NCBI RefSeq assembly: GCF_002923755.1
Contig: NZ_PGFZ01000011.1
Coordinates: forward strand, 36,165 to 99,655
Direction of reading: 5' to 3'
DNA from: Methylovulum psychrotolerans
GTDB taxonomy: Bacteria > Pseudomonadota > Gammaproteobacteria > Methylococcales > Methylomonadaceae
DNA length: 63,491 nt
The position numbers and the translations under genes were made by a program. Of this stretch, positions 36,714 through 45,291 are shown one piece after another. The notes beneath the pieces are model-generated. The model was not told the DNA's origin, searched no databases, and saw only the letters and a program-made list of their open reading frames with translations. The number at the start of each line of letters is the position of its first letter. The first letter of the stretch is position 1.

Positions 36714-37442
36714 CTAATGGCTATATGGACGCATTTCCATAATCCTATTATGATACGCTTGAAGCTGGGCATACTTAGGGCTTGCTTCGTCCTCAAACCG
36801 CATGGCTTTATCGACTTGCTGGCATAAGGATTTGCGCAATTGCTCAAAGGTTATGGGGTCAAAAGACTGATGGGCAAAAGCTACCGGATCGCCTATAAAA
36901 CAGGATTGCAAACTGATTTTACGGAGTAAGTTTAGCGCGAGCGGTGGGCAGGCTAGCGAATCAAACGCTAATTTTGCAACCCCCTTCTTTGATAAGCCAA
37001 GTGCCGCTCTGTATCGGTAAACCTGTACTGACAGGACTGCTATGTTCAGGTAAACCGCCCCAAACAATATCAACAAACCTAAATTCGCCCCCAAACCGAA
37101 CAGCACGGCGGGCAACCCGACTAGCTGCAACACCAGCAGGCTATACAGCGGGTAACGTAAACGCTTAAGTGCCGACAGAAAATGCCGGAAGGCCACCGGA
37201 TCATGGGGGCGGCTATCCGCCGCCGACCAAAACACCCGGAACAATGGCCGGGCAGGCGTGAATGGGTTTGGCCAATAGAGGTGTTTCCTTAACAGTTGCC
37301 AGTTCGTTTGCGGCAAGGCAAACGCCCACTTCCCATGGGTTTGTGAAAATACCCATTCGTTCGCATACAGCAACATTATGGAGTCGGATAAATAGAACCC
37401 GACCACCCCTAAAAATAATAAAACTTCAAATGATAAGGTCAC
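36714..37442 (-). CDS. hypothetical inner-membrane protein, 242 aa
   Basis: Two to four transmembrane segments are expected: an N-terminal one (LSFEVLLFLGVVGFYLSDSIML) and a pair in the middle (LYSLLVLQLVGLPAVLFGLG, LGLLILFGAVYLNIAVLS). The C-terminal third is soluble and helical. I do not recognise the family. Its start overlaps the 3' end of the DUF2167 gene by 4 bp on the same strand, so the pair is probably co-translated and functionally linked. Confidence 0.7.
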   Translation of the reverse strand: MTLSFEVLLFLGVVGFYLSDSIMLLYANEWVFSQTHGKWAFALPQTNWQLLRKHLYWPNPFTPARPLFRVFWSAADSRPHDPVAFRHFLSALKRLRYPLYSLLVLQLVGLPAVLFGLGANLGLLILFGAVYLNIAVLSVQVYRYRAALGLSKKGVAKLAFDSLACPPLALNLLRKISLQSCFIGDPVAFAHQSFDPITFEQLRKSLCQQVDKAMRFEDEASPKYAQLQAYHNRIMEMRPYSH

Positions 37443-38278
37443 GATTTTTTCTTAAACAACGAGCGTAACCAAGAGAACAAACCTACCACGGCCACCGCTA
37501 CGAATTTCCATGTGGCGGCTAAAAAGCCGAGAATTGCCGTCAAAAAACCTTTTTTGGTGGCGACTGCGGCGGCGCCGCCCGCAATCAGCGCCGCCAAGCC
37601 CAATTCCGCTACCCGGTCGCCTTCTTTAAATTCTGCATACCGCTCTCCAGGATTGAAATCAAAACCAGGAAGGGATTCCTTAAACGTCCGTACGTCTGTA
37701 TCCAGCGTTTCCGGGCTGGAGACTAGCGTGGCGTTTATCACGCCCGTCCTGCCTAATATCCGAATGGTATAGTTGAGCATTTCTTTCCCTTCGCTGCGTA
37801 ATTTAAGCCCCCATTCCAAGCGTTTGGTCGCTTTATCATAATGGGGCAACACATACCATCCTTCAGTATACAAAGGCGCTATGCCCAACCGCGTCCGTTC
37901 CCCGTTTGCCGGCTCATCACTGTCTTTTATTTGCTTAAGCAGTGCGTCCGCGTCTATTTCTTCATCATCCTTAACGTAACCGAGGGGATTAAACGAAAAG
38001 CTAGCCCACCAATTATGGTCAATGGACAGCAGGATAAAATTGCCCATTTCAGGAATATTGCCCGTCAGTTCCAAATACTTCTTACTGTTCGCTTCGTCAA
38101 GAAAGGCAAAGCCTTGTGCCGTTTTTAAAGTCGCCTTGGCGGCGATAGTCTCTGTCCGGGGGCCAATATGCCAATCTAACTCTCTGATGGCGCTAAGGGG
38201 ATCGTCGGGGTTCGGCGTTGTGTCCGCACTCGCCATAAACGGCAAAAACAAGATAAAGAATAGCGGAATGAGTTTCAT
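37439..38278 (-). CDS. DUF2167 domain membrane-anchored protein
   Basis: The 279-residue protein has a signal peptide (LIPLFFILFLPFMASA). The DUF2167 pattern is GFAFLDEANSKKYLELTGN, then FSFNPLGYVKDDEEIDADALL and EGWYVLPHYDKATKRLEWGLKL. A C-terminal membrane helix pair (LGLAALIAGGAAAVAT and FVAVAVVGLFSWL) ends in a basic tail (RSLFKKKS). The domain thus faces the periplasm. Function of DUF2167 is not established. It is the upstream member of the pair with the 242-aa membrane protein. Confidence 0.8.
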   Translation of the reverse strand: MKLIPLFFILFLPFMASADTTPNPDDPLSAIRELDWHIGPRTETIAAKATLKTAQGFAFLDEANSKKYLELTGNIPEMGNFILLSIDHNWWASFSFNPLGYVKDDEEIDADALLKQIKDSDEPANGERTRLGIAPLYTEGWYVLPHYDKATKRLEWGLKLRSEGKEMLNYTIRILGRTGVINATLVSSPETLDTDVRTFKESLPGFDFNPGERYAEFKEGDRVAELGLAALIAGGAAAVATKKGFLTAILGFLAATWKFVAVAVVGLFSWLRSLFKKKS

Positions 38279-39227
38279 AGTGGGATTTCCTATAGATCAG
38301 TTAAGCTTGCGATGGGCAGGGCAGCCGTCCTGCCTAAGAAATAGGCGTAATACGTTCTTTAAGGGATTTGTTCAAATTGCCATAAATTGTTGCCTGGCCT
38401 TCTTGGTTGCCTAAGCTTTTGTTTATCTTGAAGGCACTTTGATAATTAAGCATCGATTGGTAAAACTACACGTTTGGTGTGGGCTTGGCGAAGGCGCGAT
38501 ATTTTGGTTAAGCGGTTGCTTATGTAGGGCAAGCCTTAACCATAAGAAGCGGCCAAAAAGCGGCAGAAGCGGTGTTTCAAAGGCGTTGAGGTCAGTGCAC
38601 ATGGACAGTGTGGGGTGGCAGGTGGATACTTAAGAACGGTTTAACAATAGCTTTAGCCAAGTAATTTGGCAAGTTTTTTCTTCTTTAGGTAATGGATATT
38701 GAATGTATTTACAGATCTCTGTCCCTATTTGAAATATAATATGCCGTATAGGTGTTAATAGCAGGGGCTGAATTTAGCGGGTAGGCCAGGCAGAGCAGCT
38801 TGCCGATGAAGTTACCGGGCTGTGGCGTTCTGTGCTTCGCCCTGTTTTAGCCATTGGCTCCGTTTAAATGCTTAAGTCGGCATTGTTTGCCGACTCAGCA
38901 CGCGGATTTGTGAAAAATCGCCTTAGTGGTTGGAAATGCTGACTAAAAAGCTAGGAAAAGCATTCCGACGGCTAAGGTAAAGTGTCTTTTTTATCAATGG
39001 CTTGTGTTGTCTGTATGGCGATGTGTGGAATAGTGATGTTTATTTTAGGTAATCGTTAATTTTATTCGCTCTCTGATTTTGCTTAAATGCTGTCCAAGGT
39101 TGCGGTCTTTTGCAACCTAAACTGCTCTGCCCTGATGAAGCCGTTCAGGGCAGAGCGCCGCACCGGCCCCATCATAATAATAGCCCGCCGTGCGTCTGAG
39201 AGATGATATAACCTGAGAGAAGCCCCT
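38279..39227. other. intergenic region before the first tyrosinase
   Basis: About 950 bp with no supported gene. Short frames near 38439 lack ribosome-binding sites. The AT-rich part from 38640 to 39070 is a likely promoter area. The last 150 bp hold two tandem hairpins listed separately. Confidence 0.5.
39097..39156. promoter_or_regulatory. two tandem hairpins in the tyrosinase leader
   Basis: The first stem is AGGTTGC with GCAACCT. The second is GCTCTGCCCTGA with TCAGGGCAGAGC, 12 perfect base pairs and a 9-base loop. They end about 70 bp before the tyrosinase start. A terminator/attenuator or a regulated mRNA leader are both possible; no T-tract follows the second stem. Confidence 0.5.
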
Positions 39228-40790
39228 ATGAAACCTTCCTTAACCTGTTTGTTTGCCGCTGTTGCCATGGTCTGTAGCTCCCTGGCTTATGGCGGTTCCG
39301 TGCGCATCAGCGCCGCCGAGTTTGTCAAAGATCCCGCCAAAGTCGCGGCCTTACAAAAGGCGGTCGCGGCGATGAAAGCCAATAACAGCGCCGACCCGAC
39401 CAGCACCGCCTACCGCGCCAGTTGGCAATACTGGGCGAACACCCACGGCTATCTGGGCCTGGGCAGTAATTCGTCGGGTGTTGTGGCGACGTATGTGCCG
39501 ACCCAAATCGCCAACCGTTGCGGCGGCAACCAAACCTGCGCCAGCTATTACAGCCATCTGACGGATACCCCTGTGCCCGCTGACGGTTTTACCGATGCTA
39601 TCTGGGGGACTTGCCAGCATGGTAACCTGAGCTTTTTGCCTTGGCATCGCCTTTACCTGCATTTTTATGAGCGGATGTTACGCAAACAGTCCGGTACGGA
39701 CGACTTTAACCTACCGTATTGGGATTACTACCAAGAAACGGGCGAACACGATGTCGGTGTCGCGTTACCTGAGTTGGTGCGTGGCAAGTCAACCGGGCCG
39801 CTGTATGACGAGTTCCGCACACCCGGCCTGAACGACTATAAAACCGCCATTCCCGCCAATACCGCCAGTGCGGAACAAGCTTTTGATTTTACCGACTTTA
39901 CCTCTTTTTCTAATCAGCTTCAAAACCAACCGCATGGGGCGATGCACTGCGGCACGGGCTTTGGCTGTAGGGCGCCCGATATGGGTTTGGTGCCGTTGGC
40001 GGGCTTAGATCCGGTATTTTATATGCACCACGCCAATATCGACCGCTTCTGGCAATGCTGGCTGAACCGTCAAGCGGGTGGCCAAACCATTGATTTGGCG
40101 TGGGCGAAAAAGAATCTGGGGATGCCTGACAGTTGGTATGATACTAAGTACCAGTTTGTCGATGAAAACGGCCAGCCTGTCACGGTGACGATTGCCGATG
40201 TCTTTACGCCGGGGAAAATCGATACCCATTATAGCCAAGAAAACAATTGTCAAACGTCTATGCCGAAAGCCACCCCACCGCTGACCGCCGCCGCCAAATC
40301 CGCCGCCAGCTTTAAGTTGACCGCCCCGCTGGCCAGCACCGAAGCCACCGTGTTAACCGGAAAAGTTGTCAAACGTGGCCTAAAAGCGTTGGGCAATATA
40401 AATTTATTGGCCGCCAATGCGAAAACCGCTGGGGTTAAGGCCGGCCATGCCTTGTTGGTGATTGAGAATGTTAATGCCAAAACCCTGCCCGGCGTGACTT
40501 ATGAGATTTATCTGAGCAATAAAAAATCTCCTGACCGCAAGGTGTATATTGCCACCTTCAACTATTTTGGCCTGTTTGATTCCGCCCACCCGCACGGCGA
40601 CGCGGCCGCGAATATCGGCACCTTGAAATATGATGTCCAAAGCGAGTTGGAGGCGTTGGGGTTAACTTCCGCCGCCGATTTGGAAGTGCAGTTTGTGCCT
40701 AGCGAAGCCGCTACCGCGCCGGAACAAGGTGCGGCGGGTGAGGTGACGGTCGGCAATATCTTGCTGCTTAACGCTGATCCGGCTAAATAA
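39228..40790 (+). CDS. secreted tyrosinase (polyphenol oxidase)
   Basis: The type 3 copper enzyme of 520 residues would oxidise phenols or catechols to o-quinones. A Sec signal peptide (LFAAVAMVCSSLAYG) exports it. The CuA site is CQHGNLSFLPWHRLYLHFYERML and the CuB site includes HGAMHC and GLDPVFYMHHANIDRFW. The last about 130 residues (after TLTAAAKSAASFKL) form a C-terminal extension resembling the domain that shields the active site in pro-tyrosinases (ending VQSELEALGLTSAADLEVQFVP). A second, very different tyrosinase lies 14 kb downstream on the other strand. Confidence 0.93.
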   Translation: MKPSLTCLFAAVAMVCSSLAYGGSVRISAAEFVKDPAKVAALQKAVAAMKANNSADPTSTAYRASWQYWANTHGYLGLGSNSSGVVATYVPTQIANRCGGNQTCASYYSHLTDTPVPADGFTDAIWGTCQHGNLSFLPWHRLYLHFYERMLRKQSGTDDFNLPYWDYYQETGEHDVGVALPELVRGKSTGPLYDEFRTPGLNDYKTAIPANTASAEQAFDFTDFTSFSNQLQNQPHGAMHCGTGFGCRAPDMGLVPLAGLDPVFYMHHANIDRFWQCWLNRQAGGQTIDLAWAKKNLGMPDSWYDTKYQFVDENGQPVTVTIADVFTPGKIDTHYSQENNCQTSMPKATPPLTAAAKSAASFKLTAPLASTEATVLTGKVVKRGLKALGNINLLAANAKTAGVKAGHALLVIENVNAKTLPGVTYEIYLSNKKSPDRKVYIATFNYFGLFDSAHPHGDAAANIGTLKYDVQSELEALGLTSAADLEVQFVPSEAATAPEQGAAGEVTVGNILLLNADPAK

Positions 40791-41028
40791 AACGGTGCCG
40801 CCGCTCAGGCTTAGTTGAGCTGGCGTTGCTGAAGGTATTTTTTTCGTGCAGGGCGCGGAGTTTACTGGGCAACAGCCCGGCAGGCTTCGCGCCCTGTATG
40901 GTTTTAGTGGTGTGGGTTGGGATAAGCCTGGAGTTTAAGGGGGTGAAAACTTGAAAAGCTTGGCGAGCCATGACCGAAACGGTTTCGTAGCCATTTTCTA
41001 GGAACTTGCATGAGATAGCCTTGGCAAA

Positions 41029-41082
41029 TTTGGAGCGCGGGCATCTTGCCCGCTCTTGCGGGCAAGATGCCCGCGCTCCAAA
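41029..41082. repeat. paired REP-like palindrome
   Basis: Arms of 25 bp (TTTGGAGCGCGGGCATCTTG onward) with a 4-base TCTT loop, near-identical in core to 9829-9878 and 3721-3751. It lies between the tyrosinase stop and the endonuclease/phosphatase-family gene. Confidence 0.85.
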
Positions 41083-41213
41083 CCCCATGCCTTAGCAGAT
41101 AGCAGGGCGTTAAGGGCAGGGAGGTGGTTTGCTTAATTTCCCGTGCAACTTTAATGGCTTTTGCCGTGCCAGTCAGGCACTATAAGCCTTTTTTGTTTGA
41201 GGGTTGTCCATTG

Positions 41214-42188
41214 GTGTGGTTAAAACGTATCGCGGTGTCTTTGGTGGTGGTGCTGGTGGCGGTGTTCGCGGTGTTGCGTTATCAGGGGGTGCAGCGGTTG
41301 GCGGCTTATACGGGCGGCGGCTTGGCGAGGCCTTTGCCGGATGCCGCCCGCTGGGCTGGGCAAAGCTGCACCGTAGCGCCAATGCAGGTGTTGAGCTATA
41401 ACGTGATGTACGGGTCGGCGTTTATTGAGGCGATGGCGGCGCGGTTTAAGCATGGCGAGACCGGGAAGGGCGAGTTGCCGTGGTCGGTGCGCTTGCCGGA
41501 AATCCGGGCGCGTATCGCCGAATATAACGCCGATCTGATTGGCTTGCAGGAGATGGGCACGGCGGCGGATGTTGCCATGATTGTGCCGCCGGAGCAGTAC
41601 AGTTTGGTCAGTTACCGTCAGGGTAGTGTCGAATACGCGGATTCGGCGCTGTTATACCGGACGGCGCGGTTTGAGCAACTCGATGCCGGGCAGTTATGGT
41701 TGGGCAATGACCCGGAGTTGCCGATGTCTTTGGGGTTCCGGCGTTTGTCGATGATCCGTTATGTCAATTGGGTGCTGTTGCGCGATAAGGCCAGCGGCTT
41801 TACTTTTTTGTATGCCAACACCCATTTTGATAATGCGGGGGTGAATAAAGACCCCAGTTCGTTGCTGTTCCGTGCGCGGGTCGCGGGTTTGGCGAAGCAG
41901 ATGCCGGTGATTGTGACGGGCGATTTTAATACGACGGCGCAAGAGGCGCGTTATCAGCATATTATCGGCGCGAATGTGCAGCCGCCGTTATTGGCGAATG
42001 CTTATAGTTTGGCGCATAACCCGCCCGTGCCGCCGCAACTGCATCCCGATAAGCGTATCGACCATATTTTTGTCGGTGGGCCGTGCCATGTTGAGGCGGA
42101 TAATTGGCTGTTGGATACCCGGCCTTTGCAAAACGGCCTGCCGATGTCCGACCATGATTTGCTGACGGCGCAGGTGCGGTTTTTTTGA
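41214..42188 (+). CDS. endonuclease/exonuclease/phosphatase family protein, membrane-anchored
   Basis: The DNase I-like fold is recognisable by VLSYNVMYGSAF, DLIGLQEMGT (catalytic Glu), FLYANTHFDNAG, VIVTGDFNTTAQE and IDHIFVGGPC with the final SDHDLLTAQV. The N-terminus has a single membrane anchor (IAVSLVVVLVAVFAVLRY). The GTG start used here has a GAGGG upstream; earlier ATGs (41124, 41154) would add up to 30 unsupported residues. Members act on DNA, phosphoinositides or sphingolipids; the substrate cannot be told. Confidence 0.8.
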   Translation: MWLKRIAVSLVVVLVAVFAVLRYQGVQRLAAYTGGGLARPLPDAARWAGQSCTVAPMQVLSYNVMYGSAFIEAMAARFKHGETGKGELPWSVRLPEIRARIAEYNADLIGLQEMGTAADVAMIVPPEQYSLVSYRQGSVEYADSALLYRTARFEQLDAGQLWLGNDPELPMSLGFRRLSMIRYVNWVLLRDKASGFTFLYANTHFDNAGVNKDPSSLLFRARVAGLAKQMPVIVTGDFNTTAQEARYQHIIGANVQPPLLANAYSLAHNPPVPPQLHPDKRIDHIFVGGPCHVEADNWLLDTRPLQNGLPMSDHDLLTAQVRFF

Positions 42189-42195
42189 GGTGAAG

Positions 42196-42413
42196 TAAGG
42201 AACGTGCATAAAATTAAGTAGGCGTTCCATTGCACCTCAGCGTGTTAAACCCCACCCCAGCCCTCCCCTTGGCAGGGGTGGGAGCTTATGCCTTCCCCAT
42301 CGTACAGGCGAAAATCAGGGGAAAAAAGCCCCTCCCCCTGGCAAGGGGGAGGCTGGGAGGGGGTTGCCGTACTTTCGCCTGTACAACAGATTTTATTTCA
42401 TGCGCGTTCCTAA
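42196..42413. repeat. MITE-like element A, copy 1 (about 217 bp)
   Basis: Bounded by AGGAACGTGCAT and its near-complement (TAGGAACGCGCAT on the reverse strand). The interior contains two C-rich/G-rich segments (CCCCAGCCCTCCCCTTGGCA and its partner) that can fold into a long hairpin. A second full copy lies at 51083-51301 and a decayed one at 59015-59176. No coding capacity. Confidence 0.8.
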
Positions 42414-42455
42414 GCGGAATTGGGTGGGCGGCCCTGTAAGAAAACGCCTATGGCG

Positions 42456-42851
42456 TTATTCGGCTTTTTGCCGTTTCGCCGCGAGAATGTCTGGGAGATT
42501 GACTTCAATCCAATCAGCCAGAGACTCCACTTTTTGGGCTATTTCTTGCCCTAAGGGGGTGAGCCGATATTCGACGTGGGGCGGGATGACGGGGTAAGCA
42601 ATGCGCTCGACAAAGCCGTCGCTTTCGAGCCATTGTAGGGTTTGGGCCAGCATCTTTTCACTGATGCCGCCCACCTTTCGCCTTAACTCGCTGAATCTAT
42701 GGGTGCCGCTTAACAGCGCCACGAGCAGCAGAACTCCCCAACGGCTGGTGACATGGGTCAATATGTCGCGGGATGGGCATTTTTCTGCAAACAGGTTGCC
42801 GCGTTGCAGGCGTTCGGCCAGGGTGGTGGGGGGGTTGGGGATTTCTGTCAT
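42456..42851 (-). CDS. HxlR-family transcriptional regulator
   Basis: The 131-residue winged-helix repressor or activator of the HxlR type has CPSRDILTHVTSRWGVLLLVALL, the HTH RFSELRRKVGGISEKMLAQTLQWLE and the wing VEYRLTPLGQEIAQ. It contains one cysteine (CPSRD), the residue that senses quinones or electrophiles in homologues such as QorR and YodB. It is divergent from the SDR gene, as in the E. coli ytfH-ytfG pair, and the operator between them has a perfect palindrome. It is likely to control the quinone reductase. Confidence 0.9.
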   Translation of the reverse strand: MTEIPNPPTTLAERLQRGNLFAEKCPSRDILTHVTSRWGVLLLVALLSGTHRFSELRRKVGGISEKMLAQTLQWLESDGFVERIAYPVIPPHVEYRLTPLGQEIAQKVESLADWIEVNLPDILAAKRQKAE

Positions 42852-42873
42852 TTTACACTTACCTTTAGGTGTG

Positions 42874-42892
42874 TACTTACTATTGGTAAGTA
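42874..42892. promoter_or_regulatory. candidate HxlR operator palindrome
   Basis: TACTTAC-TATTG-GTAAGTA has 7-bp perfect arms around a 5-base spacer, in the short gap between the divergent regulator and SDR genes. HxlR/QorR sites are typically of this form. A second, imperfect half (TTACACTTACC) lies just upstream and may be a second site. Confidence 0.7.
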
Positions 42893-42942
42893 TATGTTGT
42901 ATTCTGTTTGCTCTTTCTCAATAAAGCAAAGGATATTTTATC

Positions 42943-43794
42943 ATGATTGTTATCACCGGGGCCTCTGGCCAACTTGGCCGCTTAGTTATTGACATATTGC
43001 TTAAATCTGTACCCGCCCAGCAGATTGTCGCTGCGGTGCGCGATCCGCAGAAAGTGGCGGATTTAGCGGCTTTGGGCATTCAAGTCCGGCAAGCCGACTA
43101 TGATCAGCCCGCTACCTTAGTGAAGGCATTTGCAGGTGCCGATAAGCTGCTGTTGATTTCCGCCACCGAAATTGGCCGTCGTCTGCCCCAGCATCGGGCG
43201 GTAATCGACGCGGCACAACAAGTGGGCATCAGCCTATTGGCCTATACCAGTATCTTACATGCCGATAGTTCGCCGTTACCGCTGGCGACGGAACACCGGT
43301 TAACCGAGGCTTTGATCCAGGCTTCGGGCATTCCTGCTGTTGTGTTACGCAATGGTTGGTATTCTGAGAACTATCTGGCCAGTATCCCGGCGGCTTTGAC
43401 GTATGGGGTATTGCTTGGGAGTGCGGGTGATGGCCGCATTGCTTCGGCGGCGCGTGCCGATTATGCGGCGGCTGCGGCAGCAGTGCTGACCCTGGACGGT
43501 CAGGCCGGACGGGTTTATGAGTTGGCGGGCGATGCGTCTTACAGTTTGGCGGAATTTGCGCAAGAGCTTTCTCAGCAGTCCGGCACCTTGGTCGGTTATC
43601 AGAATCTCCCGGAGGCCGAATTCAAAGCTGCACTGGTCGGTGCGGGTTTGCCGGAAGGTATTGCCACATTGCTTTCGAAATCCGATATTGGTGCGTCCAA
43701 AGGCGGATTGTTCGATGACAGCCACCAATTGAGCCAACTGATTGGCTATCCGACCACGCCAATCGCTGTGCAAATACAGGCTGCGCTCCCCTAA
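42943..43794 (+). CDS. NmrA/SDR-type NAD(P)H:quinone reductase (QorB/YtfG-like)
   Basis: The 283-residue Rossmann protein opens MIVITGASGQLGRLVIDILL with the nucleotide loop, and continues VPAQQIVAAVRDPQKVADLA, LLLISATEIGRRLPQHRAVI and VVLRNGWYSENYL. These match E. coli QorB (YtfG), which reduces quinones with NADPH. Divergent control by the cysteine-bearing HxlR regulator supports detoxification of quinones. Quinones are expected products of the tyrosinases and of the multicopper oxidase encoded nearby, which is inference. Confidence 0.88.
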   Translation: MIVITGASGQLGRLVIDILLKSVPAQQIVAAVRDPQKVADLAALGIQVRQADYDQPATLVKAFAGADKLLLISATEIGRRLPQHRAVIDAAQQVGISLLAYTSILHADSSPLPLATEHRLTEALIQASGIPAVVLRNGWYSENYLASIPAALTYGVLLGSAGDGRIASAARADYAAAAAAVLTLDGQAGRVYELAGDASYSLAEFAQELSQQSGTLVGYQNLPEAEFKAALVGAGLPEGIATLLSKSDIGASKGGLFDDSHQLSQLIGYPTTPIAVQIQAALP

Positions 43795-43896
43795 AATTTA
43801 GCTATTGCTGTCAGCAAACAGGTGCTTGGGCATCTGTTTGTTGCGGTGGCTAAGGTACGCGCCAGAGCTAAAGCTGCCCTTAGTTAAAGGCTACGC

Positions 43897-44331
43897 TTAA
43901 CGTCCCAGTTCCTCACCAAAAATCGCCCCCGCCGCCGCACCGACCCCGGTCGCTAAGGGGTCGCCACCGCCCAGTTCATAGCCCGCCACGCCGCCGATAA
44001 CCCCGCCCGCCACCCCGGACATTAAGCCGTTATTGTTACGGTAGTAGCGTTGCGGACGCGGTTGTTGATAATACACGGGCGGCGGTGGGGGTGGCGCGTA
44101 GATAATTTCTTCGCGGTAGATGGGGCGCGGTTGCGGGTAGACGTTAATCACCTCGCGGTAGATGGGGCGTGGTCTGTGGTGGTGGTGATGTTCGTGCCAT
44201 TCGCCGCGCCCGTCGCCCCAGCCGCCGCCACCCCAACCGCCCCGGCGACCCCAGTCGTCGTCATCGGCATGGACAGGGGCTGCCATTAAAGCACTCAAGC
44301 CTAAGGCAACCATCAGCATTAATTTGTTCAT
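43897..44331 (-). CDS. secreted glycine-zipper protein
   Basis: The 144-residue protein has a signal peptide (MLMVALGLSALMAAPVHA). A Gly/Trp/His-rich middle (GGWGGGGWGDGRGEWHEHHHHHRP) is followed by a Tyr/Pro repeat (PRPIYREVINVYPQPRPIYREE) and a C-terminal glycine zipper (GVAGGVIGGVAGYELGGG ... GAAAGAIFGEELGR). The His run could bind metal. It matches the general type of glycine-zipper 2TM proteins of unknown envelope role. It is convergent with the SDR gene. Confidence 0.72.
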   Translation of the reverse strand: MNKLMLMVALGLSALMAAPVHADDDDWGRRGGWGGGGWGDGRGEWHEHHHHHRPRPIYREVINVYPQPRPIYREEIIYAPPPPPPVYYQQPRPQRYYRNNNGLMSGVAGGVIGGVAGYELGGGDPLATGVGAAAGAIFGEELGR

Positions 44332-44493
44332 AACAGCCTTCCTTTATTGGGATTGTTAATTGATTGGCGGAAAAGCCGCCGTACTTTGCCCTTATTGGAC
44401 AGTGTGGCGATAGCATAAAGCAACGTGGCTTAATGGCAGCTTAACGGCGGCGGGGGGAATTGTGGAAATAAGCGGTTGGGCTTTAGGGGGGTA

Positions 44494-44524
44494 GCCTTTC
44501 AGGCCATTGGCAAACCTGAAAGGC
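44494..44524 (-). terminator. hairpin downstream of the secreted protein gene
   Basis: GCCTTTCAGG and its complement form a 10-bp stem with an 11-base loop, 33 bp past the stop of the 244-aa secreted protein gene. There is no strong T-run, so assignment is tentative. Confidence 0.45.
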
Positions 44525-44556
44525 CGTAAGTGATAGGCTGAACTTAGCCGCGTTGC

Positions 44557-45291
44557 CTAATAATGCCAGCCAGGGATACCCAGGTGGGCATCGACATCGG
44601 CGGCGGAGGGGCGGACGGTGACGGTGAAGCCGGCGCCGCAGCCGTTGGGCAGCGGGTTGGTGGTCAAGTTGCGGGTGACTTGGAATATAGGCGGTTCGCC
44701 GATGCCGTCGATGTTTTGCGGGCCGCCTAAGTTGGCGTATTGTGAGCCGTTGTCAGGTATCCATAGGTTGACTTTGCCCGCTTGGATGGTCGGGGCGGTA
44801 AAGTCGCAGATGTCGGCGATGGCCACTTCAATTTTTAACGCGGTGGCGCAACTGGTGGCGGCAAAGCCCGGTGCGGTGAATTGGAACGGGACGCGGCCTT
44901 GTAATGTGGTGCCTAAGCGGCCATCCATGCCGTAAAAGCCGATGGCGTTGCCGAGTTTGTCGTGTTTTTCGTGCTGTTTATTGAAAATGTTACGGTCTTG
45001 AATGGTGTCGACTTGCCCTGCATAGACGCTAGGGCCGATGATTTCGCTCAAGTCGGTGATGGTGTGGCCATCGGAGGCGATCAGCTCCGGGTTTTTGGTG
45101 GGAAACACCACGCTTTGGGCGCGTATCGGCAGGTGGGTGTCTTCGCAGCCGTGGCCGATGGCGATGGCGTTGTCGCCGCCAGTGTTTTCTACGACCGCTT
45201 TGATAAGGATTTCATCATGGGCAAACGCGGGGGCGGCTAAGACTAGCCCGACAGCCAAGCCGCAAGCCGATAATTTTGGCAATAACATCAT
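44557..45291 (-). CDS. secreted DUF1775/YcnI-like domain protein
   Basis: The 244-residue protein has a signal peptide (GLAVGLVLAAPAFA-HD). The mature part resembles DUF1775 (YcnI-type) proteins through AIAIGHGCEDTHLPIRAQSVVFPT, where those proteins have a PHGC-type metal site, and a second late cysteine pair. The match is visual and partial. YcnI-type proteins bind copper; an extracellular copper-handling role would fit the copper enzymes nearby but is inference. The start is the ATG with a perfect AGGAGG at 7 bases; an upstream ATG adds seven residues. Confidence 0.65.
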   Translation of the reverse strand: MMLLPKLSACGLAVGLVLAAPAFAHDEILIKAVVENTGGDNAIAIGHGCEDTHLPIRAQSVVFPTKNPELIASDGHTITDLSEIIGPSVYAGQVDTIQDRNIFNKQHEKHDKLGNAIGFYGMDGRLGTTLQGRVPFQFTAPGFAATSCATALKIEVAIADICDFTAPTIQAGKVNLWIPDNGSQYANLGGPQNIDGIGEPPIFQVTRNLTTNPLPNGCGAGFTVTVRPSAADVDAHLGIPGWHY

